Assembly (NCBI RefSeq): GCF_001874625.1
Contig: NZ_CP017671.1
Location: forward strand, 3,038,001 to 3,102,000
From: Providencia rettgeri
GTDB lineage: Bacteria > Pseudomonadota > Gammaproteobacteria > Enterobacterales > Enterobacteriaceae
DNA length: 64,000 nucleotides
Reading direction: 5' to 3'
Made by a program: the position numbers and the translations under genes
Notes under the pieces: model-generated
Told to the model about the DNA's origin: nothing
Databases searched by the model: none
What the model saw: only the letters and a program-made list of their open reading frames with translations
Part shown: positions 1-8,702 of the stretch, one piece after another
Position numbering within the stretch: position 1 is the stretch's first letter
Layout: the number at the start of each line of letters is the position of its first letter

Positions 1-22
1 CCTGACTATTTTACTCAAGTAT
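1..22 (-). promoter_or_regulatory. IscR type-1-like binding site (iscR promoter region)
   Basis: Read on the minus strand from 22 to 1, the sequence fits 21 of the first 22 positions of the type 1 IscR consensus as I recall it (ATASYYGACTRWWWYAGTCRRSTAT). The core is GAGTAAAATAGTC. In E. coli iscR lies directly downstream of trmJ in the same direction, so this is probably the autoregulated iscR-iscSUA promoter, with the operon just outside the window. The site is cut by the window edge. Confidence 0.7.
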
Positions 23-52
23 TATTCACCTACTTTTACCACGAGTTTAGCC

Positions 53-784
53 TCACTTTTTCGCCCATTTTTCCATCGACGTTAGGATACCCCTTAAGAT
101 ATGTAACTCTTGAGTTTCAATGTGCGCACGGGTGAACAAGCGACGTAATTTATTCATAATTAAGCCTGGATGTGCCTTACGAATAAAACCTGACTCATGT
201 AGAACACTCTCAAGATGGACATAAAAACGCTCAACATCTTCTGATGGCGGGTATTCTACCTCATCATCCGGCGATATTACCGCATTTTTTTCATCCATAG
301 CCAGATAAGCCATACGAATTTCATAACTCACCAACTGAACAGCCATCGCTAAATTTAATGACCCATATTCAGGATTGGTGGGAATATATAAGTGATATTG
401 GCATTTTTGTAACTCTTCGTTAGTCAAGCCAACACGTTCACGACCAAAAACAATCGCCACTGGCGACTCTTTTGATTGGTTTACTGATTTTACACCACAC
501 TCACGAGGCTCAACCATGGGCCACGACAATGTACGAGAGCGAGCACTAGTACCAATGACTAATTTACACCCTTCTAAGGCTTCATCGAGCGTTTTGACGA
601 TCGTGGCATTACCGATAACATCACTTGCCCCTGCGGAAAGTGCGATTGAGTGTGAATCAGGCTCAACAAGAGGATTAACAAGATAAAGATTTGAAAGCCC
701 CATGGTTTTCATTGCACGGGCAGTCGAGCCCATATTACCAGTGTGTGAGGTCTCAACAAGAACAATACGGATATTATCTAACAT
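53..784 (-). CDS. trmJ: tRNA (cytidine/uridine-2'-O-)-methyltransferase TrmJ
   Basis: 243-aa SPOUT-family methyltransferase that 2'-O-methylates the wobble-region nucleotide 32 of several tRNAs. The N-terminal strand ([20 protein letters not shown]) with the NMGSTARAM segment and the later [15 protein letters not shown] and [18 protein letters not shown] motifs are the trefoil-knot SAM-binding signature of TrmJ. Length is close to E. coli TrmJ (246 aa). It lies between the iscR promoter and divergent suhB, as in E. coli. The start at 784 gives the family N-terminus. Function is from family knowledge and the identification is strong. Confidence 0.95.
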   Translation of the reverse strand: MLDNIRIVLVETSHTGNMGSTARAMKTMGLSNLYLVNPLVEPDSHSIALSAGASDVIGNATIVKTLDEALEGCKLVIGTSARSRTLSWPMVEPRECGVKSVNQSKESPVAIVFGRERVGLTNEELQKCQYHLYIPTNPEYGSLNLAMAVQLVSYEIRMAYLAMDEKNAVISPDDEVEYPPSEDVERFYVHLESVLHESGFIRKAHPGLIMNKLRRLFTRAHIETQELHILRGILTSMEKWAKK

Positions 785-831
785 GGTTTATACGTTTAAT
801 GAAAAAATTATCGGCACAGTTTAACACAAAA

Positions 832-890
832 TTGCTTATTGTGACGAACATCTATATAATTCGGCTCTCTTGTTTTTCGTTCTTTAACAT
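832..890 (+). promoter_or_regulatory. suhB promoter and leader boxA
   Basis: TTGCTT at 832-837 and TATAAT at 855-860 are 17 bp apart, giving a start near 867 and a leader of about 40 nt. TTCTTTAACA at about 880-890 resembles the boxA antitermination element of rRNA operons. SuhB is a partner of the Nus antitermination complex in E. coli, where a boxA in its own leader is reported to mediate autoregulation. The promoter and boxA are seen by eye; the regulation is inferred. Confidence 0.6.
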
Positions 891-907
891 TCCAGTGGAA
901 AAAGCCC

Positions 908-1711
908 ATGCATCCGATGCTTAACATCGCCATACGTGCCGCACGTAAGGCCGGTAATCACATAGCTAAAAACTATGAAATGCCTAGTAATATCAAAGTG
1001 ACTCAAAAAGGCGCTAACGATTTTGTCACTAACGTTGATCAAGAATCTGAGCAGTTGATTATTGAAATCATCCGTAAGTCATATCCTGATCATACTATTA
1101 TCACTGAAGAAAGCGGTGAGTTATTAGGTAAAGATAACGATATTCAATGGGTAATCGATCCACTGGATGGCACGACTAACTTCACAAAACGCCTTCCCCA
1201 TTTTTCTGTTTCTATCGCTGTGCGCGTTAAAGGCCGTACTGAGGTTGCCGTTGTTTATGACCCAATGCGTAATGAACTGTTCAGCGCAGTTCGTGGTCAA
1301 GGCGCGCAACTTAATGGTTACCGCATTCGTATCGATGAAAAACGTGGCCTTGACGGAGCTATTGTCGCAACTGGCTTCCCTTTCAAACAAAAGCAACATG
1401 CTCCTGCCTATATGAAAATTATGACGGCTATGTTTGATAAATGTGCTGATTTTCGCCGCACAGGCTCCGCAGCGTTAGATTTATGCTATGTCGCATCAGG
1501 CCGTGTTGATGCATTCTTCGAAATTGGTTTAAAACCTTGGGATTTCTTAGGTGGCAAGCTGATCATGCGTGAAGCAGGCGGTATTGTGACTGATTTTGTC
1601 GGTGGCCATAACTATTTAGCTTCAGGTAACTTGGTTGCTGGTAGCCCACGAGTGGTTAAAGATATATTATCCGTTATGAAAGACGAATTATCAGAAGCCC
1701 TTAAACGCTAA
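908..1711 (+). CDS. suhB: Inositol-1-monophosphatase / Nus-complex factor SuhB
   Basis: 267-aa Mg-dependent, Li-sensitive phosphatase of the IMPase family. It hydrolyses inositol-1-phosphate in vitro and also joins the rRNA antitermination complex with NusA/B/E/G. The metal-binding motifs are all present: EESGE (about residues 66-70), DPLDGTTNF (about 84-92) and the C-terminal WDFLGGKLIMREAGG, where E. coli has WDFAAGELLVREAGG. Length equals E. coli SuhB. The ATG at 908 gives the conserved MHPMLNIA N-terminus. A bidirectional terminator follows directly. Confidence 0.96.
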   Translation: MHPMLNIAIRAARKAGNHIAKNYEMPSNIKVTQKGANDFVTNVDQESEQLIIEIIRKSYPDHTIITEESGELLGKDNDIQWVIDPLDGTTNFTKRLPHFSVSIAVRVKGRTEVAVVYDPMRNELFSAVRGQGAQLNGYRIRIDEKRGLDGAIVATGFPFKQKQHAPAYMKIMTAMFDKCADFRRTGSAALDLCYVASGRVDAFFEIGLKPWDFLGGKLIMREAGGIVTDFVGGHNYLASGNLVAGSPRVVKDILSVMKDELSEALKR

Positions 1712-1725
1712 TTACCCCCCGTTTG

Positions 1726-1779
1726 AAAAAAGCCCACAACAAGTTACAGTTCAAGCTGTCTTAAGTGGGCATTTTTTTG
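1726..1779. terminator. Bidirectional rho-independent terminator, suhB/lgoD
   Basis: GCCCAC at 1732-1737 pairs with GTGGGC at 1765-1770, with further pairing inside. It is followed by seven T on the plus strand (1772-1778) and preceded by six A (1726-1731), which are T on the minus strand. It lies between convergent suhB and lgoD and can serve both. Confidence 0.85.
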
Positions 1780-1801
1780 CATGTAATTTAACGAATGCGA
1801 C

Positions 1802-2818
1802 TTAAAATAAAATAACCCCTTTAATTAACTCACGATTATTAATAACATCTTTCTCATAGCGCTCACCAATGGTATTAAAATCAAATTGATGAGTTAACAT
1901 CATCTCACTTGTTAGCTTACCTTCCGACATCAACTTCGCTACTTTATTGAAATCTTCAAGCGTTGCATTACGGCTTCCCATCATTGTGGTTTCTTTCTTA
2001 TGAAAATCGGGATCTGAAAAAGATAAATTGCCTTTAAACAAGCCAACAAATACCACTATCCCACCGTGGCGAATTAAATTAACGGCGCTATTCATCGCAT
2101 GCGGGTTCCCCGTCGCATCAATGACTTTTTCCGCTAACTGCCCTTGGAAATTTTCTTCAATGACAGATAAATACATTTCATCCGCTGGGTCACAGGTTGT
2201 GACTCCCAGCACCTTTTCTACGTGCTGGCGCCTTGCTGCACTGGTATCTGCAACTAACACGTTAGCACCATCTGCTTTAGCAATAGCAGCAACACCTAAA
2301 CCAATTGGCCCTGCGCCCACGACCAAAACCGTATCTTGAGATTTCACTTGCGCACGCCTTACCGCGTGAGCACTAATAGAAAATGGCTCAATTAACGCCC
2401 CATCAATATCACTAACAGTATCGGCGATTGCCAATACATTATTCTCTGGGACATTTAAATACTCACAAAACCCCCCATCTTCATGTACACCTATAACTGA
2501 GATTTTTTCGCAGCAATTCGTTTTACCACTTTTACAAGCTCCACATTCGTAGCAAGCAACATAAGGCATTACCGCAACACGTTGCCCTACTTTCCACTGA
2601 GTTACATCAGAAGCGACTTCACAAATGGTCCCCGAAATCTCATGCCCTAATACGCGAGGATATTGGAAAAAAGGTTGATTTCCTCCCCATGCATGAATAT
2701 CTGTGCCACAAATTCCAATAGCATGGATTTTAATTTTTACCTGACCGGCTTTGACCACTGGCTCTTCAACTTGCTGATAGACTAGCTTTTTAGGTTCCTG
2801 ACAAATCAATTGCTTCAT
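1802..2818 (-). CDS. lgoD: Zinc-dependent L-galactonate 5-dehydrogenase-like (LgoD)
   Basis: 338-aa medium-chain Zn alcohol dehydrogenase. Near the N-terminus are catalytic-zinc motifs GICGTDIH and GHE, then the structural-zinc cysteines (CYECGACKSGKTNCC), then an NAD-binding Rossmann segment VVGAGPIGLG. The motifs AWGGNQPFF, FKGNLSFSDPDFHKKETTMMGSRNAT and NNRELIKGVI closely resemble E. coli LgoD (YjjN), which oxidises L-galactonate to D-tagaturonate. An ORF extends to 2863, but ATG 2818 has a strong GGAGG about 7 nt upstream and fits the family N-terminus. It is divergent from an LgoR-like regulator and near uxaB, which would use its product. An L-gulonate dehydrogenase role is the main alternative. 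Confidence 0.85.
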   Translation of the reverse strand: MKQLICQEPKKLVYQQVEEPVVKAGQVKIKIHAIGICGTDIHAWGGNQPFFQYPRVLGHEISGTICEVASDVTQWKVGQRVAVMPYVACYECGACKSGKTNCCEKISVIGVHEDGGFCEYLNVPENNVLAIADTVSDIDGALIEPFSISAHAVRRAQVKSQDTVLVVGAGPIGLGVAAIAKADGANVLVADTSAARRQHVEKVLGVTTCDPADEMYLSVIEENFQGQLAEKVIDATGNPHAMNSAVNLIRHGGIVVFVGLFKGNLSFSDPDFHKKETTMMGSRNATLEDFNKVAKLMSEGKLTSEMMLTHQFDFNTIGERYEKDVINNRELIKGVILF

Positions 2819-2906
2819 ATCATCCTCCATCAATTTATCTGTCTTTTTTAATTTAAAAAACATAATCTAGATATTAAACAAGCAGATTTTGTGATTAAAT
2901 GTTTTA

Positions 2907-2928
2907 AAATCGGTTTTAAATCGGTTTT
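2907..2928. repeat. Tandem 11-bp repeat, candidate lgoR/lgoD operator
   Basis: AAATCGGTTTT occurs twice with no gap (2907-2917, 2918-2928) in the 143-bp divergent lgoD-lgoR intergenic region. The overlapping TTAAAA-TCGG-TTTTAA is nearly palindromic. One repeat per helical turn suits a regulator operator. Binding by the adjacent GntR protein is inference. Confidence 0.5.
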
Positions 2929-2961
2929 TTAAGAATAAAAATCAATTAGAGGGACCTCAAA

Positions 2962-3867
2962 ATGGTGAGAAGTAAAAATTTGCGCTACGCTTCTATTAAT
3001 GAATTTTTAGATGCTATTCATAAAAATTTGTTAACTTCGCCTTTTCCTTCTCAATCTTCCTTAGCGGAAATGTTTAATATCAGTCGTACAACTGTCAGGC
3101 ACACGATTGAATATTTACTAGAGAAAAAAATTGTTGAAAAACAAGGTAATGAATATCACGTTATTCGATACCCAAACAAAACTGATTTCTTCCCAGTTGA
3201 ATCAAGCCTGCCAGATCAGCAAATTGTGTTATTCGAAAAAGCGTTTTACCAAATGATTAAACGCAAAGAACTGATGCCTGGGGATACTTTTACAGAGTTA
3301 CAACTCGCCAAGAAAAGCCATGTTAACTCCAGTGTGGTTAGGGAATTTTTGGTTGAATTTTCTCGATATGGGTTAATTAAAAATACCCATAGAGGCAACT
3401 GGCACATGATGAAATTTTCTCGCGAATATGCAGAGAAACTCTTTGAATTTAGGGAGTTGCTTGAAACAAATGCACTTACGCATTTTTTAAATTTACCCGC
3501 GGATGACCACCGTTGGATTTTAGCCAAAGAATTATTACTTAAACATAGGGCATTGCGCGAAACAGTCACGATTAATTATCGTGATTTTTCCCAGTTAGAC
3601 TATGAATTACATAGCCTTATTTTATCGGGAGCCAACAATCCCTTTTTTAACCAATCACTTGAAATTATTACTGTTATATTCCACTTCCAATACCAGTGGG
3701 ATGAGTCAGACTTAAAAGAAAGAAACGTCCTTGCTATCGAAGAACACATGACTATTTTAAGTGCTTTAATTAGCCGTAATGATATTGTCGCGATGAATGA
3801 ACTTCGTCACCATTTAGATACTGCTAAACGGACTATGATCAATTCGATACAACAGACATATGAATAA
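2962..3867 (+). CDS. lgoR: GntR/FadR-family regulator, LgoR-like
   Basis: 301-aa predicted DNA-binding regulator. It appears to have two winged-helix segments: residues about 8-70 (SQSSLAEMFNISRTTVRHTI) and about 85-150 (LQLAKKSHVNSSVVREFLVE). An FCD effector domain follows (about 155-295), with candidate metal ligands in DYELHSLI, EEHMTIL and RHHLDTA. Length matches E. coli LgoR/YjjM (about 304 aa), whose gene also neighbours lgoD. It is divergent from lgoD and upstream of uxaB and the TRAP genes, so it probably controls both. L-galactonate is the likely but unproven ligand. Confidence 0.75.
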   Translation: MVRSKNLRYASINEFLDAIHKNLLTSPFPSQSSLAEMFNISRTTVRHTIEYLLEKKIVEKQGNEYHVIRYPNKTDFFPVESSLPDQQIVLFEKAFYQMIKRKELMPGDTFTELQLAKKSHVNSSVVREFLVEFSRYGLIKNTHRGNWHMMKFSREYAEKLFEFRELLETNALTHFLNLPADDHRWILAKELLLKHRALRETVTINYRDFSQLDYELHSLILSGANNPFFNQSLEIITVIFHFQYQWDESDLKERNVLAIEEHMTILSALISRNDIVAMNELRHHLDTAKRTMINSIQQTYE

Positions 3868-4235
3868 CCCTATTCAATCCAAGCGCTTGATTAAAAACTA
3901 ATTGAGCGCCCTATGACTTACTATTATTATTCCCTCCTCCACGTTTAACCTGAATTTTTCACTAAAAAAACAATAGAATCATAAAAAACCAATCATCCTC
4001 ACTTACCCAAAAAATAATATATTTCTTAATTATCATATAATTATATAAAAAATAATAATAACCACCATTTTAACAAAGATAAAAACCATGTTTTTAATTG
4101 ATAAAAAACACATTAAAAACACCAAAAAGCCATTGACCCCACAAAATTGATGCAATTAATAGTCCGTAAAAAAAAATACTTCTAGTCTGAACCCACACCA
4201 GATGAATAATACACATAATAACTCGAGGAATAGTC
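3868..4235 (+). promoter_or_regulatory. uxaB upstream region with candidate promoter and operator
   Basis: This 368-bp AT-rich gap has no gene. An imperfect inverted repeat at 3883-3892/3900-3909 (GCGCTTGATT/AATTGAGCGC) follows lgoR and may be a weak terminator without a T run. TTGACC at 4133-4138 could be a -35 element. A perfect short palindrome AATTG-ATG-CAATT at 4145-4157 sits where an operator would block it. No convincing -10 hexamer is visible, so the promoter assignment is weak. Confidence 0.3.
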
Positions 4236-5690
4236 ATGGATAATTACCTGAATCGGCAATCAATGGCTAATAAGCAGTACCCAGAAAAAATTCTTCAGTT
4301 TGGGGAAGGTAACTTTTTACGAGCATTTATTGACTGGATGGTTGATCAACTGAATGAAAAAACAGACTTTAATAGCGGCATAACAATTGTCAGGCCGATT
4401 GATTCAACACACCCGTCAATCAATGAGCAAGATGGTTTATATACCGCCATCACCAGGGGAATCAACGAACAACAACAAAGTGTTTCAAATGTCAGGATCA
4501 TCAATTCCGTTAATCGCGAAATTCTTATTTATTCTGAATATGATAAATTTTTAAGTTGTGCGGAAAACCCAGACTTACAGTGGGTTTTTTCCAATACGAC
4601 CGAAGCGGGTATTGTTTATAAACAAGATGTTTGCTTGGACGATAGGCCTGCAAGTAGTTTTCCTGCAAAATTGACTCAATTTCTTTTCCACCGTTATCAG
4701 CATTTCAATGGTGATAAAAGCAAAGGATTGATAATCATCCCTTGTGAATTAATCGATTATAATGGTGAAAAATTAAAAGAATTTATCAATAAACACGCAG
4801 AGGACTGGAATCTACCTAATGATTTCATCATGTGGCTGAATAACCACAATACCTTTTGCTCTACGTTAGTTGATAGAATAGTGACAGGTTATCCTAAAAA
4901 TGAAATCGGTAAATTAGAAAAAGAGTTAGGTTATAAAGATAAGTTTTTAGTTACCGCTGAATATTTTTATCTATTTGTTATTCAAGGACCAAAAGAATTA
5001 GAGAAAAAACTGAAATTAAATGAATTGCCATTAAACATAAAGATTGTCGATGACATTAAACCTTACAAAGAGCGTAAAGTCGCTATCTTGAATGGCGCAC
5101 ATACCTCAATGGTACCTGTCGCTTATTTAGCAGGAATTAAAACTGTACGTGAGGCCACATCTAACCCCATTTTATTATCCTTCACTAAGGATTTAATCGG
5201 TAACGAAGTGATCCCTGTGTTATCTCAAGACCCTACGGAGTTAAATGCTTTCGCATCCGCAGTTATCGACCGTTTTAACAACCCATTTATAGAGCATGAA
5301 TTACTCTCTATCGCTCTTAATTCATTAACCAAGTTTAAAACTCGGCTATTACCTCAATTAATCTCTTATTCTAACCAATACAATCAAATCCCTTATTGCA
5401 TTGCATTCTCACTCGCGGCATTGATTGTTTTTTATCGCGGGCAGTTTAATCAATTATCAATCCCATTGAATGATGATGATTATTTGCTCAAACGTTTTAA
5501 AGAATGGGATAGCCTCTATGATTCGGATACAAGGCAGTTAACCCAAAATGTCTTAGCAATGTCTGATTTATGGGGCTTAAATCTCAATGAAATTCCACAA
5601 TTACAGGAAGATGTTTGCCAAAAAATAAATGCTATTCTGCATAATGGCACTGAATCCACTTTACGTGAAAGATATAAAAAAACTATTTAA
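4236..5690 (+). CDS. uxaB: Tagaturonate reductase (altronate oxidoreductase) UxaB
   Basis: 484-aa polyol-specific long-chain dehydrogenase of the mannitol dehydrogenase family, which reduces D-tagaturonate to D-altronate with NADH. It matches E. coli UxaB (483 aa) throughout, for example QFGEGNFLRAFIDW near the N-terminus, IIPCELIDYNGEKL, NTFCSTLVDRIVTGYP and the catalytic-region motif DIKPYKERKVAILNGAHT. The start at 4236 has GAGGA upstream. It follows lgoR and precedes the TRAP genes by 31 bp, so it is probably in one operon with them. Altronate dehydratase and later steps are not in the window. Confidence 0.93.
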   Translation: MDNYLNRQSMANKQYPEKILQFGEGNFLRAFIDWMVDQLNEKTDFNSGITIVRPIDSTHPSINEQDGLYTAITRGINEQQQSVSNVRIINSVNREILIYSEYDKFLSCAENPDLQWVFSNTTEAGIVYKQDVCLDDRPASSFPAKLTQFLFHRYQHFNGDKSKGLIIIPCELIDYNGEKLKEFINKHAEDWNLPNDFIMWLNNHNTFCSTLVDRIVTGYPKNEIGKLEKELGYKDKFLVTAEYFYLFVIQGPKELEKKLKLNELPLNIKIVDDIKPYKERKVAILNGAHTSMVPVAYLAGIKTVREATSNPILLSFTKDLIGNEVIPVLSQDPTELNAFASAVIDRFNNPFIEHELLSIALNSLTKFKTRLLPQLISYSNQYNQIPYCIAFSLAALIVFYRGQFNQLSIPLNDDDYLLKRFKEWDSLYDSDTRQLTQNVLAMSDLWGLNLNEIPQLQEDVCQKINAILHNGTESTLRERYKKTI

Positions 5691-5721
5691 AACAATAAAT
5701 CCCCCTACAGGAGATACTTTT

Positions 5722-6726
5722 ATGAAACTGAGCACATTGAACGGGAAGAAAATTCTTAGCTTAACACTCAGCACTATGATTTTAATGGGCAGTATGGCTG
5801 GTTCAGCTTTTGCTGATGCTAAATATAAATTAAAAGTTGCCTACGAAAATAATCCAGGCGAACCTTTTGACTTAGCAATCCATGAATGGGCAAAAAAATT
5901 CAATGAAAAAACAAACGGTGAAGGTGAATTAATCCCTTACCCAAGTTCACAATTAGGTTCTAAGAAAGATGTCATAGAACAAATGAAATTAGGTAGCCCA
6001 TTAATTACTCTCGCTGATGGCGCTTTCTTCTCTGACTATGTCCCTGACTACGGCATTATGTTTGGTCCTTATTTAGGCCTTTCCTATCAGGATATTTTTA
6101 AATTAAATGCTTCACCTTGGTATGGCAATTTAGAACAGCAGTTGGATAAAAAAGGCCTGCATGTTGTATCTAAAGATTGGTTATATGGGTCACGTCATAT
6201 TCTCGCGAATAAAATGATAAAAACGCCGGATGACTTAAAAGGTTTAAAAATCCGTGTACCAAATAATAAGATCCAAATTAAAGGCTTAGAAGCGATGGGA
6301 GCAACTCCAACACCATTACCTTTAGCTGAAGTTTATACCGCACTTAACCTTAAAATTATTGACGGCGCAGAAAACCCAATTCCTGTTTTATATGGCCAAA
6401 AACACCATGAAGCAGCGAAATTTCTTATCCTAACGGGCCATGTAGAAAACGTCACTAACTTAGTCATGGGAAGCAAAACCTACAGTAAATTACCTGAAAA
6501 TATTCAACAAGCTTTGGTTGAATCAGGAAATGAAGCAGGCCAATATTTAACTGAATTAGTTCTAAAAGAAGAAAAAGAAATTATTGAAAAAATGAAGAAT
6601 GAAGGGGTTACCGTCGTTGAAGTTGACCGTGAGCTTTTCAAAGAAAAATCTAAGCCATTCTATAATGAATTCCCAGAGTGGTCTGCAAATTTATACCAGC
6701 AAACACAAGATATTATTAATAATTAA
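5722..6726 (+). CDS. TRAP transporter periplasmic solute-binding protein (DctP family)
   Basis: 334-aa DctP-type binding protein. A Sec signal peptide covers residues 1-31 with a likely cut after SAFA. The mature part shows family motifs LKGLKIRVPNN, the conserved substrate-carboxylate arginine in that segment, and LNLKIIDGAENP. ATG 5722 is preferred over upstream starts because CAGGAG lies 8-13 nt upstream and the signal peptide begins here. It would capture a sugar acid in the periplasm for the DctQ-DctM membrane pair encoded next. L-galactonate is inferred from lgoD-uxaB; related TRAP proteins bind other hexonates and hexuronates. Confidence 0.88.
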   Translation: MKLSTLNGKKILSLTLSTMILMGSMAGSAFADAKYKLKVAYENNPGEPFDLAIHEWAKKFNEKTNGEGELIPYPSSQLGSKKDVIEQMKLGSPLITLADGAFFSDYVPDYGIMFGPYLGLSYQDIFKLNASPWYGNLEQQLDKKGLHVVSKDWLYGSRHILANKMIKTPDDLKGLKIRVPNNKIQIKGLEAMGATPTPLPLAEVYTALNLKIIDGAENPIPVLYGQKHHEAAKFLILTGHVENVTNLVMGSKTYSKLPENIQQALVESGNEAGQYLTELVLKEEKEIIEKMKNEGVTVVEVDRELFKEKSKPFYNEFPEWSANLYQQTQDIINN

Positions 6727-6733
6727 CCATCAT

Positions 6734-6761
6734 GATTGGCGGTATATTCCGCCAGTCTTTT
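6734..6761 (+). promoter_or_regulatory. Intercistronic stem-loop after the TRAP binding-protein gene
   Basis: GATTGGCGG (6734-6742) pairs with CCGCCAGTC (6749-6757) around a 6-nt loop, followed by four T (6758-6761). It sits between the binding-protein gene and dctQ. Such hairpins often stabilise binding-protein mRNA and partly terminate transcription, giving more binding protein than permease; that role is inferred. Confidence 0.6.
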
Positions 6762-6802
6762 CACAATAATAAGGTTAGCTATTATTCTTGCAAGGATCTT
6801 CT

Positions 6803-7282
6803 ATGTTTAAATTTCTGGGGAAATTAAGTGATATTGTATCATCACTCGCCGTCGCAGCGATTGTGATGATCACTATTCTTGCTGTGTTCATGCGTTGGCT
6901 TCTTAATGACCCTTTAATGTGGAGTGAAGAAGTTTTAATTATTTGCTACATCTGGCTTGTCATGATCGGTGCCGCTTCGGCCGCAGGTAAAAGAATGCAT
7001 GTCAGTATTGATGCCATCACCTCTTTATTTCCTGAAAAAATACAGTTAGTTATCGCAGTATTCACCCATATTATGGCTATCATTGCTTTATCAATTTTCG
7101 GTTACCTTGGATACGAACTGTCTATTATTGCAGAAGATAAGATAACCCCAATTATTGGTGTTTCTTATTATTACATCGACCTCTCTGTTCCTATTGGTGC
7201 ATCCATCATGGTGTTATTTTCAATTCAACATTTGTTGGAAGATATGAGCAAATTAATTAAAGGGGATAAACCATGTCAGTAG
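6803..7282 (+). CDS. TRAP transporter small permease (DctQ family)
   Basis: 159-aa membrane protein with four predicted hydrophobic segments (about 12-32, 42-62, 85-105 and 130-150). It carries the DctQ signature MRWLLNDPLMWSEE near residue 33 and MHVSIDA after the second helix. It forms the membrane complex with DctM. ATG 6803 has AAGGA 7 nt upstream and is chosen over a TTG at 6788. Its end overlaps the dctM start by 10 nt, indicating translational coupling. Confidence 0.88.
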   Translation: MFKFLGKLSDIVSSLAVAAIVMITILAVFMRWLLNDPLMWSEEVLIICYIWLVMIGAASAAGKRMHVSIDAITSLFPEKIQLVIAVFTHIMAIIALSIFGYLGYELSIIAEDKITPIIGVSYYYIDLSVPIGASIMVLFSIQHLLEDMSKLIKGDKPCQ

Positions 7283-8549
7283 TTATCGCCTGTATTGTAT
7301 TAATTTTCTGTTTTTTAATTAACGTCCCTATATTCTTAAGTGTATTAATCGCTTTACTCACTTATTTCTTTTCTGTTGGTGATATTTCTCCATTAATCGC
7401 CGTACAGAGAATTATTGGTGCAGGGGAAAACGTAACTTTACTAGCTATTCCTTTTTTATTTTATTAGGAAATTTATTAAATTACACTGGAATAACCAGTC
7501 GAATGCTAAAATTCACTGGCACTTTATCCGGCCACTACCCTGGAGGTCTTGCTCAATCAAACGTATTGTTAAGCACCATGATGGGTGGGCTCTCAGCATC
7601 TAACCTTGCAGACTGTGCAATGCTGTCTAAAATGCTAGTGCCTGAAATGACGAAATTAGGCTATGGAAGGAGTTTTTCAGCTGCTGTGACAGCCGCTGGT
7701 TCACTCATAACCCCAATTATTCCCCCTGGGATAGCCCTTATTATTTATGGGTTTGTTGCTGACGTTTCCATTGGCAAAATGTTTATGGCTGCAATTATTC
7801 CTGGCCTTATGTGCTGCCTTGCCTTAATGGTTACTATTTATTTGATTGCCAAGAGACGTGGCTATAAACCAGCGAGAGAAAAAGGACCGACTTGGTCAGA
7901 GGTATACCAAACCGGTAAAGGCGCAATGTCAGCTTTCTTGTTGGTTCTTGTGATCATTGGTGGAATTAGGTTTGGTATTTTTACCCCAACAGAAGCTGGT
8001 GCAATTGCTGTACTTTATGTCATCGTTATTGGTACCTTCTTTTATCGCGAAATGAAGTTAAAAGATATCGCCGCTTCGTTTCTCGAAACAGCTCGTTCAA
8101 CCGCGAGTATTATGCTAATCATCATGACATGTTCCGCATTAGCATGGGTATTGACGAATGAGCAAGTGGCACAAGATGTCGCGCGAATGATGACCAATTT
8201 TTCTGACAATCCTTATGTATTTTTAATGATAGTCAATGCGGTTCTGTTAATTCTAGGCATGTTCATTGAAGGTAATGCCGCGATTATTGTGCTCGTTCCT
8301 CTATTAATGCCAACGGTGAAATTACTCGGTATCGACCCAATCCACTTTGGTATTGTGATGATATTGAATTTGGCTATTGGTTGTTTAACGCCACCAATGG
8401 GAACAGTGATGTTTGTCGCGACGTCTATCACAGGTGTGCGTATTGCTGACTTTATTCGTGAAGTATTACCGTTATTCTTCGCATTAATTGTTGTTTTATT
8501 ACTAGTGACATTTATGCCTGTATTTACAACATTCTTACCAAGCTTATAA
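7273..8549 (+). pseudogene. TRAP transporter large permease (DctM family), frameshifted
   Basis: The large TRAP permease is split into two frames: 7273-7467 (64 aa, ending at TAG) and an in-frame continuation read through to 8549 (348 aa from the first ATG at 7503). Joined at the T6 run 7452-7457 they give one protein of about 425 aa, the normal DctM length. The expected IPFFILxG segment would be restored by one extra T. Later motifs (GGLSASNLADCAML, TPIIPPGIALI, CLTPPMGTVMF) and about 11 hydrophobic segments are intact. Either a base is missing in the assembly, the strain has lost the gene, or a -1 slip occurs at T TTT TTA. Without DctM the uptake system would not work. Confidence 0.85.
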
Positions 8550-8569
8550 AAATAATACTAACTTTAGAT

Positions 8570-8600
8570 GGCAAGTAGCTCAGAAAGCTACTTGCCCATT
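8570..8600 (+). terminator. Terminator after the TRAP operon
   Basis: GGCAAGTAGCT (8570-8580) pairs perfectly with AGCTACTTGCC (8586-8596) around CAGAA, followed by CATTTTAAC. The T run is short, but position and stem support termination after dctM. Confidence 0.65.
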
Positions 8601-8702
8601 TTAACTAAGTGTTTTTATTTAAATTAATATAAATGAAATGCAGCAAGAATACGCATATTCACTTCACTACTTGACAACAGACTCCCTCGTAACAATTCAC
8701 CA

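Noticed and set aside
691-924. 77-aa ORF overlapping trmJ start and suhB leader
   Set aside because: It covers the suhB promoter and boxA, overlaps the conserved trmJ N-terminus and has no family features.
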